64,000 nucleotides of DNA from Arthrobacter oryzae (GTDB taxonomy: Bacteria; Actinomycetota; Actinomycetes; Actinomycetales; Micrococcaceae). The notes under the pieces are model-generated. The model ran no database searches, was not told the origin of the DNA, and worked only from the letters and a program-made list of their open reading frames with translations. Position numbers and translations under genes: made by a program. Positions 52,349-62,869 of the stretch are shown one piece after another; within the stretch, counting starts at the first letter, position 1, and every line of letters begins with the position of its first letter. The stretch covers positions 3,286,001 to 3,350,000 of the forward strand of contig NZ_CP132204.1 in the NCBI RefSeq assembly GCF_030718995.1. Reading direction: 5' to 3'.

Positions 52349-53628
52349 GCCAGATCGAAAAGTCCCCGGTGGTTGAACTGGTGGAGACCCGCGGCCACAC
52401 CACGGGAGCAGAGTGGCTGAGCCGCTACTCATCGTCCCTCATGGGTGTCTTCGGCACGCCGCAGCGGGTCCTGGTCCGCGGGGCCGGGTGCCTGGTCTGG
52501 GACGCCGACGGCAAGGAGTACCTCGACCTGCTCGGCGGCATCGCCGTAAACGCCATGGGCCACGCCCACCCGTTCGTGACGTCGGTGATCTCCAGCCAGC
52601 TGGCCACGCTGGGCCACGTCTCCAACTTCTTCACCAGCCCCACGCAGATCGCGCTGGCCGAGAAGCTGCTTGAGCTCACCAAGGCGCCGGCAGGTTCCAA
52701 AGTGTTCTTTGCGAACTCCGGCACCGAGGCGGTGGAGGCCGCATTCAAGCTGGCGCGCCGCAACTCCGGAGCCGAGGCGTCGGCAGGACCCGGCAGCGAT
52801 GTGAAGCGGCGGACCAAGATCATCGCCCTTGAAGGCGCCTTCCACGGCCGCACGATGGGAGCCTTGGCGCTGACCGCCAAGGCTGCCTACCGGGCGCCGT
52901 TCGAACCGCTTCCCGGCGGGGTGGTCCACATCCCGTTCGGCGACGTCGACGCCCTGCTGGATGCCATCGACGAAACCACTGCCGCCGTATTCCTGGAGCC
53001 GATCCAGGGCGAAGCAGGCGTCCGGCCGCTGCCTGCCGGCTACCTGAAAGCAGCACGCGAGGCCACAACAAAGGCCGGCGCGCTGCTGATCCTCGACGAA
53101 GTCCAGACCGGCATCGGCCGCACCGGCAAGTGGCTGGCCAGCGAAGACGCCGGGATCGTCCCGGACGCCGTGACCCTCGCCAAGGGCCTGGGCGGCGGCT
53201 TCCCGATCGGGGCGCTGGTCACCTTCGGCCCTGAAAGCTCCTCGCTCCTGACCGCGGGCCAGCACGGCACCACCTTCGGCGGGAACCCGGTGGCCACGGC
53301 CGCCGCCCTGGCAACACTGCACGCGATTGAAAGCCAGCGCGTCCTGGAGAACGTCCGCACCGTGGGTGACCGCCTGCGCTCGAAGCTGGCCGCTGTCGAC
53401 GGCGTGACGGAAGTACGCGGCGAAGGCCTCCTGATCGGCTTTGACCTGGACGCGGACATCGCGCCCGCCGTCGTGACCGCCGGACTGGACGCAGGGTTCA
53501 TCGTCAACAGCCCCGGTCCGCGCACCATCCGCCTCGCCCCGCCGCTGATCCTCACCGCCGAACAAGCCGACAGCTTCATCCAGGCCCTGCCCACGCTCCT
53601 CCAGACCGCAAAGGACGCCGCCCAGTGA
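52345..53628 (+). CDS. argD: Acetylornithine aminotransferase
   Basis: PLP-dependent class III aminotransferase for N-acetylglutamate semialdehyde to N-acetylornithine. The 427-residue protein shows [49 protein letters not shown] and the PLP-lysine in [15 protein letters not shown] short N-terminal extension (about 20 residues) precedes homology. ATGA overlaps with both argB and argF starts indicate strict translational coupling. Confidence 0.96.
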   Translation: MSQIEKSPVVELVETRGHTTGAEWLSRYSSSLMGVFGTPQRVLVRGAGCLVWDADGKEYLDLLGGIAVNAMGHAHPFVTSVISSQLATLGHVSNFFTSPTQIALAEKLLELTKAPAGSKVFFANSGTEAVEAAFKLARRNSGAEASAGPGSDVKRRTKIIALEGAFHGRTMGALALTAKAAYRAPFEPLPGGVVHIPFGDVDALLDAIDETTAAVFLEPIQGEAGVRPLPAGYLKAAREATTKAGALLILDEVQTGIGRTGKWLASEDAGIVPDAVTLAKGLGGGFPIGALVTFGPESSSLLTAGQHGTTFGGNPVATAAALATLHAIESQRVLENVRTVGDRLRSKLAAVDGVTEVRGEGLLIGFDLDADIAPAVVTAGLDAGFIVNSPGPRTIRLAPPLILTAEQADSFIQALPTLLQTAKDAAQ

Positions 53629-54632
53629 CCAGCTCCGCGACCACCCGCCACTTCCTCAAGGACACCGACCTCACCCCGGCAGAGCAGGCCGAGGTCCTGG
53701 ACCTCGCCATCCGGATGAAGGCTGCGCCGTACAGCGTCCAGCCGTTCGCCGCCGAGGGCAGCGGTCGTAAAACAGTGGCGGTCATCTTCGACAAGACCTC
53801 CACCAGGACCCGGGTCTCGTTCGCCACCGGAGTGGCTGACATGGGCGGAAACGCCCTCATCATCAACCCGGGTGAGGCACAGATCGGCCACAAGGAATCG
53901 GTGGAGGACACCGCCAAGGTCCTGGAGCGCATGGTCTCCACCATCGTCTGGCGCACCGGTGCCCACTCCGGACTGGTGGCCATGGCGGAAAACTCCAAAG
54001 TCCCGGTCATCAACGCCCTGTGCGACGACTACCACCCCTGCCAGCTCCTGGCCGACCTGCTGGCCGTCAAGGAACACAAGGGCGACCTCAAGGGCCTCAC
54101 CATGAGCTACCTTGGCGACTCCGCCAACAACATGGCGAACTCCTACCTGCTCGCCGGCGTGACCGCCGGGATGCACGTGCGCATCGCGGGTCCGGACGGT
54201 TACCTGCCGGCCGCGGACATCGTCGCCGCCGCGGAGGAGCGGGCCGCCGAGACCGGCGGTTCGGTGCTGATCACCACCGACGCCGCGGAAGCCCTCAAGG
54301 GGGCCGACGTCGTCGCCACCGACACCTGGGTGTCCATGGGCCAGGAGGCCGAAAAGGAAGCCCGGCTCCAGCTGTTCCGCGACTATTCCGTGGACGAAGC
54401 GGCGATGCAGCTCGCGGCGCCGGACGCCGTCGTGCTTCACTGCCTGCCGGCGTACCGGGGCTATGAGATCTCCGCGGGCGTCATCGACGGCCCGCAGTCG
54501 ATCGTCTGGGACGAGGCTGAAAACCGCCTGCACGCGCAGAAGGCGCTGATGGCGTGGCTCATGCACCGGTCCGGACTGGCCTTCGTGGACGGTCTTTCTC
54601 CCGTTGAGGGCACCGGGGAGAGCACGTTCTAG
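53625..54632 (+). CDS. argF: Ornithine carbamoyltransferase
   Basis: Forms citrulline from ornithine and carbamoyl phosphate. The 335 residues contain the carbamoyl-phosphate loop [10 protein letters not shown] (about 46-55), the HPCQ segment [11 protein letters not shown] and the ornithine/HCLP motif [10 protein letters not shown] (about 270-279). The length is slightly above the usual 310 because of the C-terminal tail [11 protein letters not shown]. The start overlaps argD; the last base of its TAG stop is the first base of the argR GTG. Confidence 0.97.
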   Translation: MTSSATTRHFLKDTDLTPAEQAEVLDLAIRMKAAPYSVQPFAAEGSGRKTVAVIFDKTSTRTRVSFATGVADMGGNALIINPGEAQIGHKESVEDTAKVLERMVSTIVWRTGAHSGLVAMAENSKVPVINALCDDYHPCQLLADLLAVKEHKGDLKGLTMSYLGDSANNMANSYLLAGVTAGMHVRIAGPDGYLPAADIVAAAEERAAETGGSVLITTDAAEALKGADVVATDTWVSMGQEAEKEARLQLFRDYSVDEAAMQLAAPDAVVLHCLPAYRGYEISAGVIDGPQSIVWDEAENRLHAQKALMAWLMHRSGLAFVDGLSPVEGTGESTF

Positions 54633-55162
54633 TGTCCACCAACCCGTCGGTGCCGGGCGCGAGCCCGGCCACCAAAACGGCCAGGCTGGCGCGGATCACC
54701 GCGATCCTGACCGGCGAATCCGTCCGTTCGCAGGCGGAGCTCGCCGCGCTGCTGGCGGACGACGGCGTCCAGGTCACCCAGGCCACACTGTCCCGCGACC
54801 TCGTGGAACTCGGCGCGGTCCGGGTCCGCGGCAAGGACGGCGTGCTTGTCTACGCCGTTCCGGGGGAGGGCGGGGAGCGTGCAGCCAAGGCCGGCGTGAC
54901 GCAGGAGATCCTGGACGCCCGGCTTGCCCGCCTGTGCGGGGAACTGCTCGTGACCGCGGAAGCGTCGGCGAACATCGTGGTGCTCAGGACTCCTCCCGGC
55001 GCGGCGAACTTCCTGGCCCTGGCGATCGACCACTCGGTGATGCCGTCCATCCTGGGGACCATCGCCGGTGACGACACCGTGCTGCTGGTCACCCGGGACC
55101 CGCTGGGCGGAGCGGACGTGGCCGCCCGCTTCCTGCACTTTGCCGAAGAAGCCGGCCAATAA
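54632..55162 (+). CDS. argR: Arginine repressor
   Basis: Arginine-sensing hexameric repressor of the arg genes. The 176 residues show the winged HTH ([33 protein letters not shown], about 33-65) and a C-terminal arginine-binding/oligomerisation domain (about 100-170) with [13 protein letters not shown] and [12 protein letters not shown]. The N-terminus has a 15-residue extension. Its GTG shares a base with the argF stop. Its likely operator is the pair of ARG boxes ahead of argC, making a feedback loop. Confidence 0.96.
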   Translation: MSTNPSVPGASPATKTARLARITAILTGESVRSQAELAALLADDGVQVTQATLSRDLVELGAVRVRGKDGVLVYAVPGEGGERAAKAGVTQEILDARLARLCGELLVTAEASANIVVLRTPPGAANFLALAIDHSVMPSILGTIAGDDTVLLVTRDPLGGADVAARFLHFAEEAGQ

Positions 55163-55205
55163 GCTTTATGACAACCAAGAACCAAACAACTAAGGAGCAT
55201 TTGAA

Positions 55206-57844
<2,639 letters not shown>

Positions 57845-57854
57845 CAGGCCACAT

Positions 57855-57987
57855 GCTCTCTCACTTGTTGCAGCTTTCGGGCCGCACGCTCTCTCACTTG
57901 TTGCAGCTTTCGGGCCGACGCTCTCTCACTTTCCGCAAGAAAGTGAGAGAGCGTTCGCCGATTTTCTTGCAACAACTGAGAGAGCGT
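57855..57987. repeat. Composite direct and inverted repeat after argH
   Basis: Two identical 30-nt copies (57855-57884, 57888-57917; start GCTCTCTCACTTGTTGCAGC) are followed by a partial third (from 57920). The third forms a perfect 16-bp hairpin, 57918-57933 with 57939-57954, around CGCAA. A further inverted partial copy at 57968-57987 (CAACAACTGAGAGAGCG core) can pair with copies 1 or 2. It probably serves as the argH terminator and looks like a mobile or expanding intergenic element. Confidence 0.8.
57918..57954. terminator. 16-bp hairpin within the post-argH repeat
   Basis: ACGCTCTCTCACTTTC and its exact complement GAAAGTGAGAGAGCGT around a 5-nt loop. It is the strongest hairpin in the gap and the likely transcription stop for the arg operon. 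Confidence 0.6.
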
Positions 57988-58007
57988 TCTGCGTTTAGGG
58001 TGGGTGA

Positions 58008-58592
58008 ATGAGCGAATCCTTCCGCCGGTACCTCCGTGCCCTGCCGGACTTCCCCGACGACCTGCCGGATTTTGACCCGGCGGCTGCGCCGGCGGACCCG
58101 GCTGAGCTGTTCCGGCAATGGCTGGCGGAGGCGCTGGCCGCGGGGGAGCCCCAGCCGCACGCCTGCAGCCTGGCCACCGTGGGGGCCAATGCCCAGCCGT
58201 CGTCCCGGATGCTGATCCTGAAGGACATCGACGACGACGGCGGCTGGCAGATCGCAACGTCCCGCACCTCGCGCAAGGGGCAGGAGCTGGCTGCCAACCC
58301 GAGGGCGGCCCTCAATTTCTACTGGCCCCTGCTGGGCCGGCAAGTGCGTGTGGCCGGGGGAGTCCTTGAATTGTCCGCCGAAGCTTCGGCCGCGGACTGG
58401 GACGCCCGGCCCGGAGCCGACGGCGGCACCAACCCGGACTGGCAGCTGTACGCCGTCCGGCCGGTGGAGATCGAGTTCTGGCAGGCGCGCCACGACCGCC
58501 GCCACATCCGGCACCGTTACGGTGGCGGTCCGGCGGGTGACGTTCGGGACAGTCGCGGTCCCGGCATCGGCTCTGGCAGCGGCCTGCGTTAA
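58008..58592 (+). CDS. Pyridoxamine 5'-phosphate oxidase family protein (PdxH-like)
   Basis: A 194-residue FMN split-barrel protein. It has FRQWLAEALAAGEPQPHACSLATVG, SSRMLILKDIDDDG (FMN site) and SRKGQELAANPRAALNFYWPLLGRQVRV, which match PdxH (the last step of vitamin B6 salvage). The C-terminal segment VEIEFWQARHDRRHIRHRY corresponds to the PdxH end, but the canonical final R-L-x-P is missing and the tail (GGGPAGDVRDSRGPG) is Gly-rich. It may be PdxH or a related flavin enzyme; activity is uncertain. TGGGTGA precedes the ATG. Confidence 0.78.
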   Translation: MSESFRRYLRALPDFPDDLPDFDPAAAPADPAELFRQWLAEALAAGEPQPHACSLATVGANAQPSSRMLILKDIDDDGGWQIATSRTSRKGQELAANPRAALNFYWPLLGRQVRVAGGVLELSAEASAADWDARPGADGGTNPDWQLYAVRPVEIEFWQARHDRRHIRHRYGGGPAGDVRDSRGPGIGSGSGLR

Positions 58593-58610
58593 GGACCATT
58601 AACCGTCCGC

Positions 58611-58616
58611 TACGAT
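58611..58616 (+). promoter_or_regulatory. -10 element of the mycothiol-dependent enzyme gene (leaderless start)
   Basis: TACGAT ends 7 nt before the ATG at 58624; it also decides between that ATG and the one at 58615, which lies inside the -10. Confidence 0.5.
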
Positions 58617-58623
58617 GGCGGGT

Positions 58624-59361
58624 ATGACCGCAATCACACCGGACGCGCTGCTCGCCGAACTCCATAAAGCTGCCGACGTCGTTGCCTCCCAAGCCGGCAA
58701 ACTCGCCGAAGATGATGTCAAGGCACAGTCATTACTGCCGGGCTGGACGCGGGGGCACGTCCTCGCGCACCTGGCCGGCATTTCGAACGCCATGGCCCGG
58801 CAACTTGAATTCGCAGGCCGCGGCGAGACCGTGGAACTGTATGACGGCGGTCAGGAGGGCCGCACCAAGGCCATCGACATGGCCGCCGGCCACACCTTGG
58901 CGCAGCACCGGGCGGACCTGGACGCCGCGCTGGCACGCGCCCTGCGGGCTTTCGATAGCCTGGACGCCGGCTCCTGGCAGGTGCCTATTTCCTACCGCGG
59001 CGGAGTGGTGCTGGACGGCGGGTTTGCGCTGTGGCGGGAACTCCTGATCCATGCCACCGACCTCGGCACCGGCCGCGGTCCGGAAACCTGGAGCAGGCCC
59101 TTCTGTGAGCACCTGTTCGATTTCCTGGCTGCCCGCGTGCCGGAGGGTCAGCGGTTTGTGCTGCAGCCCCTCGGACTTCCGCCGGTGACCATCGGCGCCG
59201 GCAACCGGTCCACTGTCATCAACGGCATGCTGACGGACATCGCGGCCTGGCTCGCGGGGCGCGAACCCTCGCTGGGCAGCCTGCGTGCGTCCGCTGCTGC
59301 GGACGGTGTGGATCTCCCCGAGCTCCTGCCCTGGCCCTCGGGCGTACCGATCACCAAATAG
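58624..59361 (+). CDS. Maleylpyruvate isomerase-family mycothiol-dependent enzyme
   Basis: A 245-residue protein of the DinB/YfiT-like group. The N-terminal domain has LLPGWTRGHVLAHLAGISNAMARQLEF (about 38-64), whose HxxxH-type histidine belongs to the metal site, and FALWRELLIHATDLGTG (about 139-155), which supplies another histidine. Such enzymes use mycothiol as cofactor in actinobacteria, for maleylpyruvate isomerisation or detoxification; no aromatic catabolism genes are nearby, so the substrate is unknown. ATG 58624 is 7 nt after a -10 hexamer. Confidence 0.85.
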   Translation: MTAITPDALLAELHKAADVVASQAGKLAEDDVKAQSLLPGWTRGHVLAHLAGISNAMARQLEFAGRGETVELYDGGQEGRTKAIDMAAGHTLAQHRADLDAALARALRAFDSLDAGSWQVPISYRGGVVLDGGFALWRELLIHATDLGTGRGPETWSRPFCEHLFDFLAARVPEGQRFVLQPLGLPPVTIGAGNRSTVINGMLTDIAAWLAGREPSLGSLRASAAADGVDLPELLPWPSGVPITK

Positions 59362-59362
59362 G

Positions 59363-59387
59363 GCTGCCGGCCCGCCGTCATCAGCCC
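59363..59387. terminator. Weak hairpin between convergent genes
   Basis: GGGCTG (near 59361-59366) and CAGCCC (59382-59387) are complementary, followed by TTCCC. It is short and only placed suggestively between two convergent stops. Confidence 0.3.
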
Positions 59388-59395
59388 TTCCCTGG

Positions 59396-59890
59396 TCAAC
59401 GCTGTTCGCGGCCCAGCAGGCTTTCCTTGATGGCGAGGCCCCACCTGAATCCGCCGAGCGTGCCGTCCGTCCGCACCACGCGGTGGCACGGCACGAACAG
59501 TGCCGCGGCATTGAAGGCGCAGGCACTCGCCGCGGCGCGGACGGCCTTCGGGTTCCCGGAGAGCTCCGCGTACTCGGTGTAGGTGACCGGCCGGCCGGGG
59601 TTCACCGTCCGGAGGACATCCCAGGCATGGCTGCGGAAAGGCCCCGATTTCTGCAGGACCCGCACACGCATGGCGGGCTCCGGATCGCCCGCGTAGAACG
59701 CAACGACGGCGTCGGAGATTTCGCCCAGTTCCTGGACCGGGATGTATTCATCAGGCAGCAGTTCGGGATGGATCTGCCCGGTGAGCTCTGCAGCCTGCGC
59801 AGTCCAGCCGGATGCCAGCACGGCACCGTCGCGGGCAATGATGGTGAACGGACCGTCCGGGGTGGGCATGGTCAGCAGTTGGGCTTTCAT
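59396..59890 (-). CDS. ogt: Methylated-DNA--protein-cysteine methyltransferase
   Basis: Suicide repair of O6-alkylguanine. The 164-residue protein has the active-site FVPCHRVVRTDGTLGGFRWG (about 133-152) with the acceptor Cys in PCHR, and the VNPGRPVTYTEYAELSGNP helix-turn-helix. ATG 59890 follows AGGAAG with 8-nt spacing. It is 44 nt downstream of the ada-alkA fusion on the same strand, so the two are probably co-transcribed as an alkylation-repair unit. Confidence 0.95.
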   Translation of the reverse strand: MKAQLLTMPTPDGPFTIIARDGAVLASGWTAQAAELTGQIHPELLPDEYIPVQELGEISDAVVAFYAGDPEPAMRVRVLQKSGPFRSHAWDVLRTVNPGRPVTYTEYAELSGNPKAVRAAASACAFNAAALFVPCHRVVRTDGTLGGFRWGLAIKESLLGREQR

Positions 59891-59934
59891 GGCTTTCGCT
59901 TCCTGGTTAAGTCGCCTGAGTTAAAACTGTTGGG

Positions 59935-61464
59935 TTAAATCGCCGGATCATGCGGCAGGGAAGGTGCCTGCCGGTTCGCCTTGGGCCTGGGGTTCATGGC
60001 GGCCGCACGCCAGAGGTGCATCGTGGCATAGGAACGCCAGGGGCTCACTTCGGAGAAGTCCGGTGTGCGCCGGCCGGGAAGCCAGCCGTCCGTCCCTGCG
60101 TCAGCACTGCCGGCGGCGAGGGCGAGGATGCCGTTGCGCACCGCGGCGTCGTTGGCCAGGAACACGTCCGGCGCCCCGATCACGCGCATGGCCACGTACC
60201 CCGCGGTCCAGGGTCCCACCCCGGGCAGCGGCAGCAGTTTGGCGTGCAGGCCGGCGAAGTCGTCGCCGTAGCCGAAATCGAGGTCCCCGGCGGCCATCAT
60301 GCCGGCGGCGGCGCGGACGGAGTCGATCCGCCGCTGCGGACCACGCAGCAGGCCGTACCCCTCGTCGGCGATCCGGGCGGCAGTGGGGAAGAGCCGATGG
60401 AGGCCGTCCCCCGGTACCAGGCTCTCGCTGCCGCAGGCCGACAACTGGGTGAGGGCGGTCCGGGCGGGCGCGACGGTTATCTGCTGGCCTATCAAGGCAC
60501 GGACCAGCAACTCCTGCGGATCCAGGGCCCCCGGCATCCGGATGCCCGGGACGGCGCGGACCGCCGGTGCCAGCCGCGGATCGGCTTCCAACGCACTGTC
60601 CATGGCCACCGGGTCGGCGTCGAGGTCCAGCAGCCGCCGGACCCTGCTCAGCAGTGACGGCAGGTCCCGGAGGTCCACGGCACCGATGGTGAGGACAAGT
60701 GGCCGCTCCGGCGCGCCGGCGTCGTACTCAACGCTAAAGCGGGCATCCGCGTGGGGGAGCCGCAAGGTCCTCGCATAAGAGGTTGCTGTGCCGGCCTCGA
60801 TCCCGGGAATGGACCGCACGGCCAGGAAATCGAAGATGCCAGGATCGAACGGCTCACGATAAGGAAGGTTCAGCGTCAGCGCCGTAGTCGCGGCCGGCGT
60901 CGGGTGGTGGCGGGCGGTGCCGCGGAGCGCCGTCGGAGTCATGTCGAAGACTTCGCCGATGGTTTCGTTGAACTGGCGGACGCTGCTGAACCCGGCGGCG
61001 AATGCCACGTCTGCAAGCTTCATCTGTGTGGACACCAGCAGCGTCCGGGCAGTCTGTGCCCTGCTGGCCCGTGCCAGTGACAGCGGACCGGCGCCCAGTT
61101 CGTGGCTGAGGATCCGGTTGAGCTGCCGCGAGGAGTAGCCTAGCCGCGAGGCGAGTCCCTCCACTCCGTCGCGGTTGATCACCCCGTCATTAATGAGCCG
61201 CATGGCCCGGCCCGCGATGTCGGACCGGAGGTTCCAGGCCGGCGTCCCCGGGACGGCCTCCGGCAGGCAGCGCTTGCAGGCGCGGTATCCGGCGTCGTGG
61301 GCCGCAGCAGAGGTTTCATAGAACGTGACGTTCTCCGCTTTAGGCGTCCGGGCAGGACATGAAGGCCGGCAATAAATCCCCGTGGTCCGGACAGCGGTGT
61401 AGAACTGCCCGTCGAAACGGGTGTCGCGGGCATCGATCGCCCGGTAGCGCTGCCAGAAGTCCAT
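59935..61464 (-). CDS. Ada-AlkA fusion: alkylation sensor/regulator with 3-methyladenine glycosylase
   Basis: A 509-residue fusion. Residues 1-80: Ada N-terminal metal-binding domain, with C32, C36, C63 and C66 (YCRPSCPA, ACKRC), one of which repairs phosphotriesters in E. coli Ada. Residues about 85-185: AraC-type HTH (VEGLASRLGYSSRQLNRIL, KLADVAFAAGFSSVRQFN). Residues about 195-500: AlkA glycosylase with HhH LLPLPGVGPWTAGYVAMRV and the catalytic Asp in LANDAAVRNG. It lacks the Ada alkyltransferase half, supplied by the adjacent ogt. ATG 61464 has a -10-like CAGGAT 6 nt ahead. Confidence 0.92.
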   Translation of the reverse strand: MDFWQRYRAIDARDTRFDGQFYTAVRTTGIYCRPSCPARTPKAENVTFYETSAAAHDAGYRACKRCLPEAVPGTPAWNLRSDIAGRAMRLINDGVINRDGVEGLASRLGYSSRQLNRILSHELGAGPLSLARASRAQTARTLLVSTQMKLADVAFAAGFSSVRQFNETIGEVFDMTPTALRGTARHHPTPAATTALTLNLPYREPFDPGIFDFLAVRSIPGIEAGTATSYARTLRLPHADARFSVEYDAGAPERPLVLTIGAVDLRDLPSLLSRVRRLLDLDADPVAMDSALEADPRLAPAVRAVPGIRMPGALDPQELLVRALIGQQITVAPARTALTQLSACGSESLVPGDGLHRLFPTAARIADEGYGLLRGPQRRIDSVRAAAGMMAAGDLDFGYGDDFAGLHAKLLPLPGVGPWTAGYVAMRVIGAPDVFLANDAAVRNGILALAAGSADAGTDGWLPGRRTPDFSEVSPWRSYATMHLWRAAAMNPRPKANRQAPSLPHDPAI

Positions 61465-61549
61465 GGCTCCATCCTGTCAGCTCGGCGCACCCGGGGGCTA
61501 GCGGAAATCGGACATGGGCGTAGGGCATCATTTGGCAGCGGCTGTTTGT

Positions 61550-61555
61550 TAAAGT
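61550..61555 (+). promoter_or_regulatory. -10 element of mpg (leaderless start)
   Basis: TAAAGT ends 6 nt before the ATG at 61562; no ribosome binding site is visible. Confidence 0.45.
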
Positions 61556-61561
61556 CGATGC

Positions 61562-62224
61562 ATGAGCTCCAGCCCGCCGCGCACCGGACGTGAACACGCC
61601 GTGCGGCAGGTGCTGTCCGGGGACGCCCGGCACGTGGCGCCCCTGATGCTTGGGGCTGTGCTCACCTATGACAGCCCGGAGGGGGTGGTTTCGGTGCGCA
61701 TCACCGAAGTGGAGGCCTACCTTGGCCCGCACGACTCCCAGCACCCGGACCCCGGTTCGCACACCTTCCGCGGACAGACGGGACGCAACAAGCCCATGTT
61801 CGGACCCGCCGGGCACTTGTACGTCTACTTCACCTACGGGATGCACTACTGCGCCAACATTGTGTGCGGACCGCCCGGGACAGCCTCTGCCCTGCTCCTG
61901 CGCGGCGGGGAAATCGTGGGTGGCGAGGAACTGGCGCGCACCAGGCGCCCGACGTCGAAATCCGCAAAGGACCTGGCCAGCGGGCCTGCCCGGCTCGCCA
62001 TGGCGCTGGGATTGACGACGGCGGACAGCGGGCGGGACGCCCTGGACGACCCGTTCAGGCTGGAACTGCCGGTGGCACGCGCACGCGAGATCAGCACCGG
62101 TCCGCGCGTGGGGGTCTCGGGGGCGGGCGGCAGCCATGCTTATCCATGGCGGTACTGGCTCACCGGCGATCCCACGGTGTCGCGCTATAAGGCCGCGAAG
62201 GCCCGCCCGGATCGTGAAGAATAG
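61562..62224 (+). CDS. mpg: DNA-3-methyladenine glycosylase, AAG/MPG type
   Basis: Excises alkylated and deaminated purines. The 220-residue length fits bacterial AAG proteins. Signature segments are ITEVEAYLGPHDSQHPDPGSHTFRGQTGRNKPMFGPAGHLYVYFTYG in pieces: the catalytic Glu is in EVEAY (near residue 50), the intercalating Tyr region is YFTYGMHYCANIV. The protein ends RYKAAKARPDREE. It is divergent from ada-alkA over about 97 bp, giving three alkylation-repair activities side by side. Confidence 0.94.
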   Translation: MSSSPPRTGREHAVRQVLSGDARHVAPLMLGAVLTYDSPEGVVSVRITEVEAYLGPHDSQHPDPGSHTFRGQTGRNKPMFGPAGHLYVYFTYGMHYCANIVCGPPGTASALLLRGGEIVGGEELARTRRPTSKSAKDLASGPARLAMALGLTTADSGRDALDDPFRLELPVARAREISTGPRVGVSGAGGSHAYPWRYWLTGDPTVSRYKAAKARPDREE

Positions 62225-62236
62225 CCGCCACCGGCA

Positions 62237-62242
62237 TAGGGT
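62237..62242 (+). promoter_or_regulatory. -10 element of apt (leaderless start)
   Basis: TAGGGT ends 6 nt before the apt GTG at 62249. Confidence 0.45.
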
Positions 62243-62248
62243 AGATGC

Positions 62249-62806
62249 GTGAATCAAAGCGAGCCCGGCCAAGCCAGAAGAAGCGTTCCAGTGGACCAGC
62301 TGATCAACAGCCTCTGCGCCACGGTGCCGGACTACCCCAAGCCCGGAATCATCTTCAAGGACCTGACGCCCGTCTTTGCCAACGGCGCAGCGCTCCGCGC
62401 TGTTGTGGACGCACTTGTGGAGCCGTTCAAAGGGCAGTTCGACGCCGTAGCCGGGGTGGAGGCCCGAGGCTTCCTGCTGGCCGCCGCTGCCGCCTACGCC
62501 ACGAACACGGGTGTGATCACCGTGCGCAAAGCCGGAAAACTCCCCCGGAAGGTGGTCGCGGAGGATTATGCGCTGGAGTACGGCACTGCGACACTCGAGC
62601 TGCACACCACGGACCTGCCGGCCGGAAGCCGGGTGCTGATTCTCGACGACGTCCTTGCCACGGGCGGCACGCTCGGCGCCGCCGCACGCCTGTTTGAGCG
62701 CTGCGGAGTGCATGTTTCGGGAGTGGGCGTGGTCATGGAACTGGGCGAGCTGCGCGGCCGATCCGCCCTGAGCGGCCATCGCGTGCGCTCGCTCATCCGG
62801 ACCTAG
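62249..62806 (+). CDS. apt: Adenine phosphoribosyltransferase
   Basis: Salvages adenine to AMP with PRPP. The 185-residue type I phosphoribosyltransferase shows DYPKPGIIFKDLTPVFA (about 30-46), EARGFLLAAAAAYA, the RKAGKLPRKV flexible-loop segment and the PRPP motif VLILDDVLATGGTLGAA (about 130-146). Start GTG 62249 is placed by the -10 hexamer. It is not obviously linked with the repair genes. The helicase gene begins 63 nt downstream. Confidence 0.95.
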   Translation: MNQSEPGQARRSVPVDQLINSLCATVPDYPKPGIIFKDLTPVFANGAALRAVVDALVEPFKGQFDAVAGVEARGFLLAAAAAYATNTGVITVRKAGKLPRKVVAEDYALEYGTATLELHTTDLPAGSRVLILDDVLATGGTLGAAARLFERCGVHVSGVGVVMELGELRGRSALSGHRVRSLIRT

Positions 62807-62869
62807 CGTGCGTTCATCAAAATGGTTGTAGAATGGACGGTCTGTCTTTTGCGATAGGGGAAAGTCTCG

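Noticed and set aside
57855..57987. CRISPR-like array
   Set aside because: Only two exact copies occur, with 3-nt gaps instead of unique spacers, and no cas genes are nearby; the inverted copies fit a hairpin element.
62807..62869. Rifamycin-associated element upstream of the HelD-type gene
   Set aside because: The 63-nt gap contains no recognisable RAE inverted repeat; only a -10-like TAGAAT was found.
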